Assembly: GCA_017545595.1 (NCBI GenBank)
Contig: JAFWLO010000012.1
Coordinates: 1 to 64,000, forward strand
Origin: Candidatus Saccharimonadota bacterium
GTDB taxonomy: Bacteria; Patescibacteriota; Saccharimonadia; Saccharimonadales; Saccharimonadaceae
DNA: 64,000 nucleotides
Direction of reading: 5' to 3'
Shown piece after piece: positions 16,791 through 24,484 of this stretch. The first letter of the stretch is position 1, and the number at the start of each line of letters is the position of its first letter. The notes beneath the pieces are model-generated. The model saw only the letters and a list, made by a program, of their open reading frames with translations. It made no database searches and had not been told where the DNA came from. The position numbers were made by a program, and so were the translations under genes.

Positions 16791-16840
16791 CACCGCTTTC
16801 TCGACCGGATGAGATTACTAGAGAAAAGCATATTGAGTAA
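16778..16840 (+). pseudogene. 20-residue stub following the RT gene
   Basis: ATG preceded by AAAGGGG, coding MAKLAPLSRPDEITREKHIE and then TAA. It overlaps the RT end by 13 nt. It has the look of the intact start of a longer gene that was cut off, possibly a lost retron accessory gene, but could be a genuine micro-ORF. Confidence 0.35.
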
Positions 16841-16888
16841 ATCAGAAAATAGTTCATTTTAGATTTAGTATTGTTCGCGATTCTGAAG

Positions 16889-16894
16889 TATAAT
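16889..16894 (+). promoter_or_regulatory. Probable -10 element of the restriction-modification operon
   Basis: TATAAT 25 nt before the methylase start codon; no convincing -35. It suggests that the R-M genes are transcribed apart from the retron. Confidence 0.45.
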
Positions 16895-16918
16895 AATATG
16901 CAGAATAAGCGAGGTGAT

Positions 16919-17983
16919 ATGAATTATATTTCAGCAAAAGAAACTGCTACAAAATGGGATATCTCTCAAAGGAGAGTAGCGACTTTATGTTCTGAAGGGC
17001 GCGTTGTTGGCGCCATGTTCGTCGGGAATTCATGGATAATTCCATGTGATGCCGCAAAACCAATAGACGCACGAACGAAAGCCGCATCTTTAGCAAGTAA
17101 CGACGCAAAGCCCTTCCTAAAATGGGCTGGCGGTAAAGGGCAATTGCTCAAAGAAATCGAGCAATACTACCCTTTTACTAAAGATACTACTATAACAAAA
17201 TACGCAGAACCGTTTGTTGGTGGCGGCGCAGTTCTATTCGACATCTTAAATAAGCACGAACTTCAAGAAGTTTATATTAGTGATATCAACGCAGAACTAA
17301 TAAATACGTACACGATAATCCGAGACAATATCGACGCGTTATTAGACATTTTAAAGCGATTTGAGAGCGATTACCTAACATTAGATAACGATGGACGTAA
17401 AGAAGCTTATCTTGCCAAACGTGCGCGATTCAACGAGCTTAAGGGCAGAAAAGAAAACGGAGTCGTGTTAGCTGCCTTGATGATATTCCTTAACAAAACC
17501 TGCTTTAACGGTTTGTATCGCGTAAATCGAAAAGGCGAATACAACGTACCAATGGGTGCCTATAAGAATCCACTTATTTACAATGAGCATAACTTGAAAG
17601 CAGTCTCCAAGAAACTACAGAACGTAAAAATAGTATGTGGCGATTACAAGGAATCTGGTGATTTTATAGATAACAAAACGTTCGTTTACTTCGATCCACC
17701 GTATCGTCCACTAACACCGACTGCCAACTTTACATCATACACAGAGGGCATGTTTGACGATAAGAATCAGTTAGAGCTTGCAAAATTCGTTCAAGAACTA
17801 GACCAAAAAGGAGCTAAGATAGTCGCAAGTAATTCCGATCCAAAGAACACCAACGAAGATGATAACTTCTTCGACGATGCCTACGCAAAACAGAACATCA
17901 AGCGCGTTTCCGCAACACGCATGATAAACCGAAATAGTAACAAACGCGGAAAAATTAACGAATTATTAATATCAAATTTTTAA
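16919..17983 (+). CDS. DNA adenine methylase (Dam/D12 class) with N-terminal HTH
   Basis: 354 residues from the ATG preceded by GAGGTGAT; a start 48 nt upstream has no ribosome-binding site and lies in the promoter. Residues 1-50 are a small excisionase/MerR-like HTH (ISAKETATKWDISQRRVATL). Residues 64-354 are a D12-class N6-adenine methylase: KWAGGK (68-73), FVGGGAVLF (99-107), DPPY catalytic motif (259-262), then NRNSNKRGKINELL near the end. D12 enzymes commonly methylate GATC. It is the first gene of an R-M cluster and would protect self DNA; the HTH may also let it control the operon. Target site is an inference. Confidence 0.93.
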   Translation: MNYISAKETATKWDISQRRVATLCSEGRVVGAMFVGNSWIIPCDAAKPIDARTKAASLASNDAKPFLKWAGGKGQLLKEIEQYYPFTKDTTITKYAEPFVGGGAVLFDILNKHELQEVYISDINAELINTYTIIRDNIDALLDILKRFESDYLTLDNDGRKEAYLAKRARFNELKGRKENGVVLAALMIFLNKTCFNGLYRVNRKGEYNVPMGAYKNPLIYNEHNLKAVSKKLQNVKIVCGDYKESGDFIDNKTFVYFDPPYRPLTPTANFTSYTEGMFDDKNQLELAKFVQELDQKGAKIVASNSDPKNTNEDDNFFDDAYAKQNIKRVSATRMINRNSNKRGKINELLISNF

Positions 17984-17997
17984 AGAAAGGGACAAAA

Positions 17998-18537
17998 ATG
18001 AAGAAAGGTGGCATCTATGGTGGGAATACAAAAACAGGTTTAATCTTTGAGGGCAAAACCGATTTGGCGACATTTCTCTCAAAACAGGATGGTTATCGCG
18101 TAGAGAACGACGAGGAAATTATCTACAATGATGAGCTGGTTGCAAGAGTTTTTAAGAAACACAAATTCTATAATGTATTCCTTAAAGAGCTTGGTATAGA
18201 TTGGGAAGAACATATCTCAAGGCGTCTTTATCCAGATGACAGTATCTACGTTTTGTTGAATAATATACTTTTTATTATTGAGTGTAAACATCAAGAAACG
18301 GAAGGCTCCGTTGACGAGAAACTGCAGACTTGTGATTTTAAGAAAAAACAATATCAAAAATTGATGTCGCAAGCAAATATCGACGTTGAATATATTTACC
18401 TGCTCGATAACTGGTTTAGAGATCCGAAGTATAAGGATGTCCTAGACTACATCCACAGTGTAGGTTGTGATTATTATTTTGAATATATTCCACTGACGAG
18501 ACTTGGCTTGCCGGTTCCAGAAACCGAAGAGGGGTAG
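17998..18537 (+). CDS. PD-(D/E)XK type II restriction endonuclease-like protein
   Basis: 179 residues. Catalytic signature RRLYPDDSIYVLL then LFIIECKHQ: Pro79-Asp80 and Glu95-Cys-Lys97 fit PD-(D/E)XK. This is followed by GSVDEKLQTCDFKKKQY, which I recall from small restriction endonuclease-like proteins. Spaced 14 nt after the Dam-type methylase and 7 nt before a second methylase, i.e. in the middle of a methylase-endonuclease-methylase cassette like DpnII or MboI. It is shorter than the DpnII and MboI endonucleases, so it is not simply their homologue. Would cut unmethylated incoming DNA. Confidence 0.8.
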   Translation: MKKGGIYGGNTKTGLIFEGKTDLATFLSKQDGYRVENDEEIIYNDELVARVFKKHKFYNVFLKELGIDWEEHISRRLYPDDSIYVLLNNILFIIECKHQETEGSVDEKLQTCDFKKKQYQKLMSQANIDVEYIYLLDNWFRDPKYKDVLDYIHSVGCDYYFEYIPLTRLGLPVPETEEG

Positions 18538-18544
18538 ACTACTT

Positions 18545-19303
18545 ATGCCCGACAAGAAAATTACAAAATGGGAACCGGACGACTTTGAACTGGAGATGAC
18601 TAGCGTCTGGAGTTTCCCTAATCGTGGTAATTGGGCTACCCACGATGCGAAATGGCGCGGAAACTGGTCGCCATATATTCCGCGCAATATTCTTCTCCGC
18701 TACTCTAGCGAGGGCGACATGGTGTTAGATCAGTTCGCCGGAGGCGGAACTACTTTAGTAGAGGCGAAATTATTAAATAGAAATATTCTAGGCTTAGACG
18801 TAAACGACGACGCTCTTAAAAGATGCCGAGAAAAGATTAAGTTTAAGCATGACGGCGCCGACGGAAAAGTCTATATCCGTAAGGGAGATGCGCGAAAACT
18901 AAAAGGAGTGCCGAACGATAGTATAGATTTAATATGCACGCATCCGCCTTACGCAAATATTATTCATTATAGCGAGGGTCAAGATATACCGGCCGACCTT
19001 TCGAATTTCAAAGTAGATGAGTTCTTAGAGCAAATGAAAGCCGTTTCAAGTGAAAGTTATCGCGTATTAAAGAAAGGTAAGTTCTGCGCGATTCTAATGG
19101 GCGATACGCGCCAGAAAGGCCATGTTATTCCCCTTAGTTTTAAAACGATGCAAGTATTCGAAGATGCCGGCTTTAAGCTAAAAGAAATCATCATGAAAGA
19201 ACAACATAATTGCCGAGCGACCGGATACTGGAAAACGAATAGCGTTAAATATAATTTCCTATTATTGGCACACGAATATTTATTTATTTTTGAGAAAGGG
19301 TAA
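18545..19303 (+). CDS. Site-specific DNA methyltransferase (N4-cytosine/N6-adenine, beta-type)
   Basis: 252 residues from the ATG that follows GAGGGG; an upstream in-frame ATG would overlap the endonuclease gene. The order of motifs is FPNRGNWATHDAKWRGNW, WSPYIPRN, motif I LDQFAGGGTTLVEA (61-74), IGLDV-like ILGLDVNDDAL, motif IV THPPYANII (132-140), and a late KKGKFCAILMGDTRQKG. THPPY is close to the SPPY of N4-cytosine enzymes, but the class also contains N6-adenine enzymes. Second methylase of the cluster, as in DpnII-type systems where the second enzyme can modify single-stranded DNA. Confidence 0.88.
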   Translation: MPDKKITKWEPDDFELEMTSVWSFPNRGNWATHDAKWRGNWSPYIPRNILLRYSSEGDMVLDQFAGGGTTLVEAKLLNRNILGLDVNDDALKRCREKIKFKHDGADGKVYIRKGDARKLKGVPNDSIDLICTHPPYANIIHYSEGQDIPADLSNFKVDEFLEQMKAVSSESYRVLKKGKFCAILMGDTRQKGHVIPLSFKTMQVFEDAGFKLKEIIMKEQHNCRATGYWKTNSVKYNFLLLAHEYLFIFEKG

Positions 19304-19306
19304 TCC

Positions 19307-19969
19307 GTGAGAAAAACAGTAACTACGAAAAATAATTCAGGCATTGATATAGAATTTCCCAATAAATGTCCGAGATGTCATACTGGGATTTTGCCGACCG
19401 AGCTTTTTGCTTTCGATTATAAGGATAGCAAAAATGCAAGAATTGCTTATGTTGTTTTTCGATGTCCAGTATGCGAAAAACTGTTTTCGACAGAATATTT
19501 GATTAGCGAGCGTGGCGATTCTTTGGTGACTCTACGGAATTACCCGACTATGCATGTCGCCGAAGACTTTAGCGAAGAAATCAAAAAGCTATCGCCTAAG
19601 TTCTGTCAAATTTACAACGAGGCAAATTTTGCAGAAAACGAAAATCTCAACGAAATTGCCGGCATGGGCTACAGGAAAGCGCTAGAGTTTTTGATAAAAG
19701 ATTTTGCTACGAGAAATAATCCAGATAAAAAGAGCGCGATAGAGAAAAGCTGGATAGTTCAATGCATAAAAGACTATATTGATGATAAAAGAATCCAAAA
19801 TCTTGCCGAAAAAGCAGTGTGGCTCTGTAATGACGAGGCGCATTTTCTTAGAGAATATGGAGACATAGATACAGTTAGTAAAATTAAAGTATTTATAAAG
19901 GCAATAGTGAATTTTATTGAATCTTGTCTGGCAGTCGAGGAGGCTGAAAAGATAGAAAAACGAAAATAG
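19307..19969 (+). CDS. Zinc-ribbon DUF4145 protein of the R-M cluster
   Basis: 220 residues, GTG start preceded by GAAAGGG. An N-terminal zinc ribbon is formed by CPRC (21-24) and CPVC (53-56). Residues about 100-210 match the helical DUF4145 pattern (NEIAGMGYRKALEFLIKDFA, GDIDTVSKIKVFIKAIVNFI). DUF4145 domains are often found beside or fused to restriction enzymes and other defence genes. Spacing of 3 nt to the methylase gene shows it belongs to the same operon. The exact role is unknown. Confidence 0.75.
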   Translation: MRKTVTTKNNSGIDIEFPNKCPRCHTGILPTELFAFDYKDSKNARIAYVVFRCPVCEKLFSTEYLISERGDSLVTLRNYPTMHVAEDFSEEIKKLSPKFCQIYNEANFAENENLNEIAGMGYRKALEFLIKDFATRNNPDKKSAIEKSWIVQCIKDYIDDKRIQNLAEKAVWLCNDEAHFLREYGDIDTVSKIKVFIKAIVNFIESCLAVEEAEKIEKRK

Positions 19970-20002
19970 AAAACTTATGCTAAAAGACTTCGAGGCTGAA
20001 AA

Positions 20003-20512
20003 AAAACGACGGAATCTTGGCCTGGCGCCCAGATCGCCTCGCAAGAAACTCCATCGAAGCTGGGATGACAGTCGATATGGTCGATAGTGGCAAAATTAAA
20101 GATCTTAAATTCCCGACACTGTAATTCACAAATGATTCAAATGGAAAATTACTCTTAAACATTGTGTTTACAATGTCGAAACAATATTCTGAACATCTCT
20201 CAGAAGGCGTCCAGCGTGGCGTCAATTCTAAACGACTCTTTTTACTATGGTATTCTCGTCTAGGCTGGACAGAAAGTTGATTTGCGTGAGCTTAATCCGA
20301 ACTTTAAACCGATGATAACCGAGGAAGAATTCGGCATGCCTCAAGCGAAACGGCGCAACCTTAAGAAAGTCGTCTCAGCTTCGGTTAAAGCCGAGGAAGG
20401 TAAGGTGTTTGTTCCCTTCCACCAACTCGCAAGATGCGGGGTTTGTGGGAGTTTTATGCACGTGGCACGCTCGAAATCTACTTACGAACCTAGAAATCGG
20501 CAACAAAAATAA
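20003..20512 (+). pseudogene. Decayed site-specific serine recombinase
   Basis: Translating 20011 onward gives GILAWRPDRLARNSIEAGMT, then KIKDLKFP, which is the resolvase-domain core of large serine recombinases. A TAA stop interrupts it at 20122, after which the same frame resumes with FTNDSNGKLLLNIVF and MSKQYSEHLSEGVQRGVNSK, ending at TGA 20278. In another frame NPNFKPMITEEEFGMPQAK and FHQLARCGVCGSFM represent the recombinase/zinc-ribbon part. The N-terminal catalytic serine region, most of the recombinase domain and the second zinc pair are missing. It lies next to the right att repeat and was probably the island's integrase. Confidence 0.85.
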
Positions 20513-20537
20513 GGTCTCCTTCAGGTGGAAGAAACCT
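20503..20537 (-). terminator. Present-day terminator of tRNA-Leu
   Basis: Stem 20512-20522 with 20528-20537 (10 bp, one bulge), followed on the minus strand by TTATTTTTG. It lies inside the island, so it was brought in by the element. Confidence 0.7.
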
Positions 20538-20574
20538 CTTGAAAACGTCTTTAGTCAGGGTCTTAAGAACAGAA

Positions 20575-20591
20575 CTAGATTTGGTGCCCGA
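20575..20591. repeat. Right attachment-site repeat (att) in tRNA-Leu
   Basis: CTAGATTTGGTGCCCGA, identical to 14679-14695; covers the CCA end and part of the acceptor stem of tRNA-Leu. Confidence 0.88.
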
Positions 20592-20666
20592 GACTGGACT
20601 TGAACCAGCACGCCGAAAGGCATATGCTCCTAAGGCATACGTGTATACCAATTTCACCACTCGGGC
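20582..20666 (-). tRNA. tRNA-Leu (anticodon TAG)
   Basis: 85 nt, class II tRNA. Minus strand: acceptor GCCCGAG/CTCGGGC, anticodon stem TATGC/GCATA with loop CTTAGGA (anticodon TAG), long variable arm GCCTTTCGGC region, T-loop TTCAAGT, encoded CCA. It is intact and serves as the island's integration site. Confidence 0.95.
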
Positions 20667-20726
20667 AAACGAATCGAGGCGCGAAGAGGGGAGCTTTCGC
20701 TCAAAACGTTCTCGCGCGACAGTATA

Positions 20727-20755
20727 AATATATCAGATTGTTGGGGATTTTTCAA
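20727..20755 (-). promoter_or_regulatory. Promoter of tRNA-Leu
   Basis: Minus strand TTGAAA (20750-20755), 17-bp spacer, TATATT (20727-20732). The predicted start is about 54 nt before the tRNA. Confidence 0.75.
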
Positions 20756-20763
20756 GGATGGAG

Positions 20764-21372
20764 CTATATGTTCCTGAGGGAAATTTGTTTAGAGATGAGA
20801 TAGGCAGCAACGGAACCAAGAAGGAGCGCAAGACCTAGAACAGAAGAGGGGCCGGTTTGAGGGATTGAAGAGGAGCTGGAGTTTGAGGAGTTTGAAGAGT
20901 TCGAAGCGGAATTTGGGGTTTTTGATGGGTCGACGACGTTCGACGAAGGAGTGACGGTTGCGACAGCGGAGTTAGAAACAGGATTTAGATTTCCTTCTTC
21001 GGCGGAAGGGGCGCTAGAATCGGAGTTTGAGGAATTTGTGGAGTTCGCGGAGGATGTGTTTTCTGTTGAGCTATTCTCGGAGGAGGTGTTTTCTGAGGAA
21101 TCTCCAGAGGCGGCCGCGCCGTTTGCAGAGGTGTCTGAGGAATTGCTCGCCGAGGATGAATCTGTGGAGGATTTTTCTACGAGGTTTCCGTCTTTATCGA
21201 GGGTATAGGCGACGTTGTCTTCGCGGACAGGAAGAGTTGCGGTTTGACTTTTCTTAACTATCGCGGCAATGATAAAGCCAATCAAAATTAAGATAATTGT
21301 CCCCATAATAACAGAGACTATGATGATTTTTTTCTTTTCTGATTGTTGGGTCTGGTCAACATAACCGTACAT
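20764..21372 (-). CDS. Surface protein with LPXTG-like (IPQTG) sorting signal
   Basis: 202 residues with AGGAG before the ATG. A TM segment lies at about 17-38, after a basic KKK, then a long Ser/Asn/Glu/Thr-rich disordered stretch (about 70-165). The C-terminus is IPQTGPSSVLGLALLLGSV, a hydrophobic helix, and a short tail ending SLRNI. This is the layout of a sortase substrate, with Ile replacing Leu of LPXTG. The unusual point is that it also keeps a strong N-terminal TM segment that is not obviously cleaved (residues 1-12 are polar). No sortase gene is in the window. Function unknown. Confidence 0.75.
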   Translation of the reverse strand: MYGYVDQTQQSEKKKIIIVSVIMGTIILILIGFIIAAIVKKSQTATLPVREDNVAYTLDKDGNLVEKSSTDSSSASNSSDTSANGAAASGDSSENTSSENSSTENTSSANSTNSSNSDSSAPSAEEGNLNPVSNSAVATVTPSSNVVDPSKTPNSASNSSNSSNSSSSSIPQTGPSSVLGLALLLGSVAAYLISKQISLRNI

Positions 21373-21413
21373 TGTGAAACTCCTATTCTCAAACCCACCT
21401 CTGTTTTTTATTA

Positions 21414-22181
21414 TTATACCATAGATTCGGTAAATTTGGAAGAGGCTGGATCGTTTCTAAAAAGAGTAATGCGAGAATTGGCGTAGGTTCGGGACTTGAG
21501 GAGGACTAGAGGAGGAATTTTTTCATAAATTGAAGGCTCAAGAAATTCTGGGGTCGAGGAACTAGGCAATGTTTGAGGTTTTTCTATGATGGATGCTGGG
21601 TTAAAGGATTTTGGCGAGGAGAGGACGAAAATTCCGGAAGGATTCAAGAGGTTTAACATAGGGAGGAAATCTTCTGGATAAAAAGCGCCGTATGGGGGGT
21701 CAGCGAAGATAATATCGAAGGATTTGTCGGAGGCGTTATCTGCGCTTTCTGCGGTTTTTTGGGGGACTTTGGGGGATTTATCGAGGTTTTTGGGTGTTTT
21801 TGCGAGTTCGTCAGTGTTTTTTGAAAATTTAAGAGAATCGAGAACCGAGAAGGATAAAGTTTTCACGGAGGCTTTTACGACAGAGGCGGAGCTGACGTCC
21901 GGAGGGAGACTGAGCGAGAGGATGTTCGACCGTAAAGTTTTCAGGCACTTTTCGCTGTTCTCTACGAAAGTCGCGGAAGAGGCGCCCCGAGAGAGAGCTT
22001 CAAGGCCGAGAGCGCCCGTCCCAGCGTAGAGATCGAGGACTTTCAGGCCTTTGAATGAGCCGATTTCGCTCTCTAGCATATTAAACAGGGCAATTCGTTC
22101 CCTGTCGCCCATGGGATGCGTTGAATTGAGATTCGGAGACTGAATATTCTTGTTTTTGTTGATTCCGGAAATTATTCGCAT
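21414..22181 (-). CDS. rsmD: 16S rRNA (guanine966-N2)-methyltransferase with disordered insert
   Basis: 255 residues versus about 190 usually. Signatures: MRIISG at the start, HPMGDRERIALFNML, motif I VLDLYAGTGALGLEALSRGA, and the catalytic FADPPYG. Between the third core strand and DPPYG it carries an insert of about 45 residues rich in K/S/P/D (SKNTDELAKTPKNLDKSPK region), and a further variable stretch near the C-terminus. Methylates G966 of 16S rRNA during ribosome assembly. The next gene upstream, recG, is 80 nt away; the same gene order is common. Confidence 0.92.
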   Translation of the reverse strand: MRIISGINKNKNIQSPNLNSTHPMGDRERIALFNMLESEIGSFKGLKVLDLYAGTGALGLEALSRGASSATFVENSEKCLKTLRSNILSLSLPPDVSSASVVKASVKTLSFSVLDSLKFSKNTDELAKTPKNLDKSPKVPQKTAESADNASDKSFDIIFADPPYGAFYPEDFLPMLNLLNPSGIFVLSSPKSFNPASIIEKPQTLPSSSTPEFLEPSIYEKIPPLVLLKSRTYANSRITLFRNDPASSKFTESMV

Positions 22182-22261
22182 GGTGATATATTTTCCCTGT
22201 TAATCCTTGTTATTTTGGTCTAATTTTACGATTTATTGGGAGATTATTCGAATTTTGAATA

Positions 22262-24484
22262 TTAGTTTAGGGTAGTTAGCTGTTGGTATTTTTTTACGGA
22301 GATGGACAGTTCGGGATACTTTTGAAATAGTTCGGGAGACTTTGAGAATTCTTCGGCGGATTTTTTCGCTTCGTTCGAGGCGGCGGAGATGAGCTTTGTG
22401 TTCGTGAGACTCGCGAACTGAAGAGACATTGCGCCGTGTTGGAGGGAACCGTAAATTTCTCCAGGACCGCGAAGTTTAAGGTCGGCCTCAGCGAGATAAA
22501 AGCCGTCGTTTGATTTTTCTAGGACACGAAGGCGTTTTGCGGGCTCCGCCTCAGCAGGGCTAACAAGATAGCAAATCGCAGCGTTTTTTCCACGACCGAC
22601 GCGCCCACGGAGCTGATGAAGCTGAGCGAGGCCATATCCGTCGGCGTCCATAATGACCATGAGATTTGCGTTCGGAACGTTCACTCCAACCTCAACGACG
22701 GTCGTCGAGACGAGAATATTGATTTTTCCGCTTGCAAATTCGGACATTATCTGGTCTTTTTCATCAGTTTTCATGCGACCATGCAAGAAAACGACGTTTT
22801 CCTTCGGAAAGATTTCTTTCAGTTTTTCCGTTTGCTTCTTAACAGAGATAGTTTCGGAGAGAGAGCTATCTTCGATTGTGCGACAAATCCAATAGACTTG
22901 CTGGCCGGACTTGAGATATTCGCGAACCTTCGGGTAGAGTTCGTCGACGAAGTTCAGCTCGGTGATAATTTTTGTTTCTACGGGTTGGCGCCCCTTTGGG
23001 AGTTCATTCAAAACAGAAACATCAAGGTCGCCGAAAATCGCGAGCTGGAGAGAGCGAGGAATTGGGGTCGCCGTCATCATGAGAAGATGAGGAGCAAGAG
23101 GCTTTTTTAGGGCAGAAAAGTCGGGGTTTAGCGAGCCGTCGGGGATTTTTTCGGATTTTGCGGACTTTTCTTTCGAACTGGTCGAGGTTTTTAGAGGTTT
23201 TTCGGAATTCGCTTCGGAATTTGCGGAGCCGGAAATAACCTCTTCGCCAATGGCGGACTCGACGGTTTTTGCGAGGAGTTTTTGACGTTGGTTTACGCCG
23301 AAGCGGTGTTGCTCGTCGATTATACAGAGAGCTAGGTTTTTAAACTCGGTGTCGTCGGTGATGAGTGCGTGAGTCCCGACGACGAGGTCGATTTCTCCAT
23401 TTTTTATGCGAGCCTTCAGGGCTGGCTTGTTTTTCGTTGCTCCGGTTAAGAGAGCGACAGTGATTCCGAAGGGGGCGAGGAGTTCGTTCAGAGAGTCGGC
23501 ATGTTGATTTGCGAGGATGGCGGTCGGAGCAAGGAAGGCGACTTGGTAGCCAGCAGAGGCGACGGCAAAGGCCGAAAGGGCAGCGACAGCGGTTTTTCCG
23601 GAGCCAACGTCTCCCTGAAGAAGGCGGTTCATCGGGACGTTCTTCTCAAGGTCTTTGAAAATTTCGTAAGTCGCACGGCGTTGGGCGTTCGTGAGTTCGA
23701 AAGGAAGCTTTTTTACGACTTTTTGGATTTTTTCGGCATTAAACGGGATGACGGAAGCACGAAGTTTTTGATTTTCGCGCTTATTTAAGTTTGCGGCGAG
23801 AATAAGCTCGAAGAGTTCTTCGTAGGCGAGATATTTTCGAGCTTCTTTCACTTCTTTTTCGTCTTCTGCGAAGTGAGCCTTGAAAAGTGCGTCAGCACGG
23901 CAGCCTGGTTTGACAAAATCAGGAGAAGATTCAGAAATTGGCAATAAATCGGGAATAAAAGCAAATTCCGGACGGAGCGTTTCGAAGACTTTTTTGAAGT
24001 TTTCGGACTTAAAACTGCCCTTCACGGAGTAAATTGGTTTGAAACCGTTGCCCATGGCGCGAGATTCGTCAACATCGCTCGCGAGCTCGGCTTTTGGGGA
24101 GGTTAGTTGGTAACGATTGCGATTGTAATCGTAGGAGCCTGTGAAGTAATAATCTTTGTTTTTGTCAAATTGTTTAACTCGATAGGGCTGGTTGAACCAG
24201 ACCACGCGAATTGCGTCGGTGTCGTCATGAATGACTCCTTCGGTGATTGTGAAGTTTCTGCGGGCGGTTCGAATGATTCGGAGGTCGGAGATTTTCCCGC
24301 GAACAACAACCTTCCCCGGGCGAATATCAGCGAGGCGAGTTGTGTTTGTGAAGTTTTCGTATGTTCGAGGAAGATAATAGAGGAGGTCGCGAACTGTGAC
24401 GATCCCGGCTTTTTCCATTATCTCCTTCGTCTTCGGGCCGACACCCTTTATTTCTTCGACTTTAGAGAACATGTTTAGAGACAT
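22262..24484 (-). CDS. recG: ATP-dependent DNA helicase RecG
   Basis: 740 residues. Wedge/OB domain first, then SF2 helicase: Walker A LLQGDVGSGKTAVA, the DEQH box IIDEQHRFGVNQRQ, motif III MMTATPIPRSL, and the VVEVGVNVPNA and QLRGRVGRG motifs. An insert of about 45 low-complexity residues (SGSANSEANSEKPLKTSTSS and on) lies between the DEQH box and TATPIP. Remodels stalled replication forks and Holliday junctions. It overlaps trmD by 23 nt; a second ATG 12 nt in would reduce the overlap to 11 nt. Confidence 0.96.
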   Translation of the reverse strand: MSLNMFSKVEEIKGVGPKTKEIMEKAGIVTVRDLLYYLPRTYENFTNTTRLADIRPGKVVVRGKISDLRIIRTARRNFTITEGVIHDDTDAIRVVWFNQPYRVKQFDKNKDYYFTGSYDYNRNRYQLTSPKAELASDVDESRAMGNGFKPIYSVKGSFKSENFKKVFETLRPEFAFIPDLLPISESSPDFVKPGCRADALFKAHFAEDEKEVKEARKYLAYEELFELILAANLNKRENQKLRASVIPFNAEKIQKVVKKLPFELTNAQRRATYEIFKDLEKNVPMNRLLQGDVGSGKTAVAALSAFAVASAGYQVAFLAPTAILANQHADSLNELLAPFGITVALLTGATKNKPALKARIKNGEIDLVVGTHALITDDTEFKNLALCIIDEQHRFGVNQRQKLLAKTVESAIGEEVISGSANSEANSEKPLKTSTSSKEKSAKSEKIPDGSLNPDFSALKKPLAPHLLMMTATPIPRSLQLAIFGDLDVSVLNELPKGRQPVETKIITELNFVDELYPKVREYLKSGQQVYWICRTIEDSSLSETISVKKQTEKLKEIFPKENVVFLHGRMKTDEKDQIMSEFASGKINILVSTTVVEVGVNVPNANLMVIMDADGYGLAQLHQLRGRVGRGKNAAICYLVSPAEAEPAKRLRVLEKSNDGFYLAEADLKLRGPGEIYGSLQHGAMSLQFASLTNTKLISAASNEAKKSAEEFSKSPELFQKYPELSISVKKYQQLTTLN

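Larger units (their letters stand above)
14679..20591. mobile_element. Genomic island integrated at tRNA-Leu(TAG): retron plus restriction-modification
   Basis: A 5.9-kb segment bounded by perfect 17-bp direct repeats. The right copy is the 3' end of an intact tRNA-Leu gene and the left copy is an orphan. Inside are a candidate retron, a Dam-type methylase, a restriction endonuclease-like gene, a second methylase, a DUF4145 gene and a decayed serine recombinase next to the tRNA. Genes run on the plus strand, against the mostly minus-strand host genes on both sides, and the segment is visibly more A+T-rich. This is the usual architecture of an integrative element that used the tRNA 3' end as its attB. 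Its own integrase is broken, so it is probably fixed in place. Confidence 0.85.

Noticed and set aside
20951-21257. Two plus-strand ORFs of 76-85 codons
   Set aside because: Antisense shadows of the Ser/Asn-rich stretch of the IPQTG protein.
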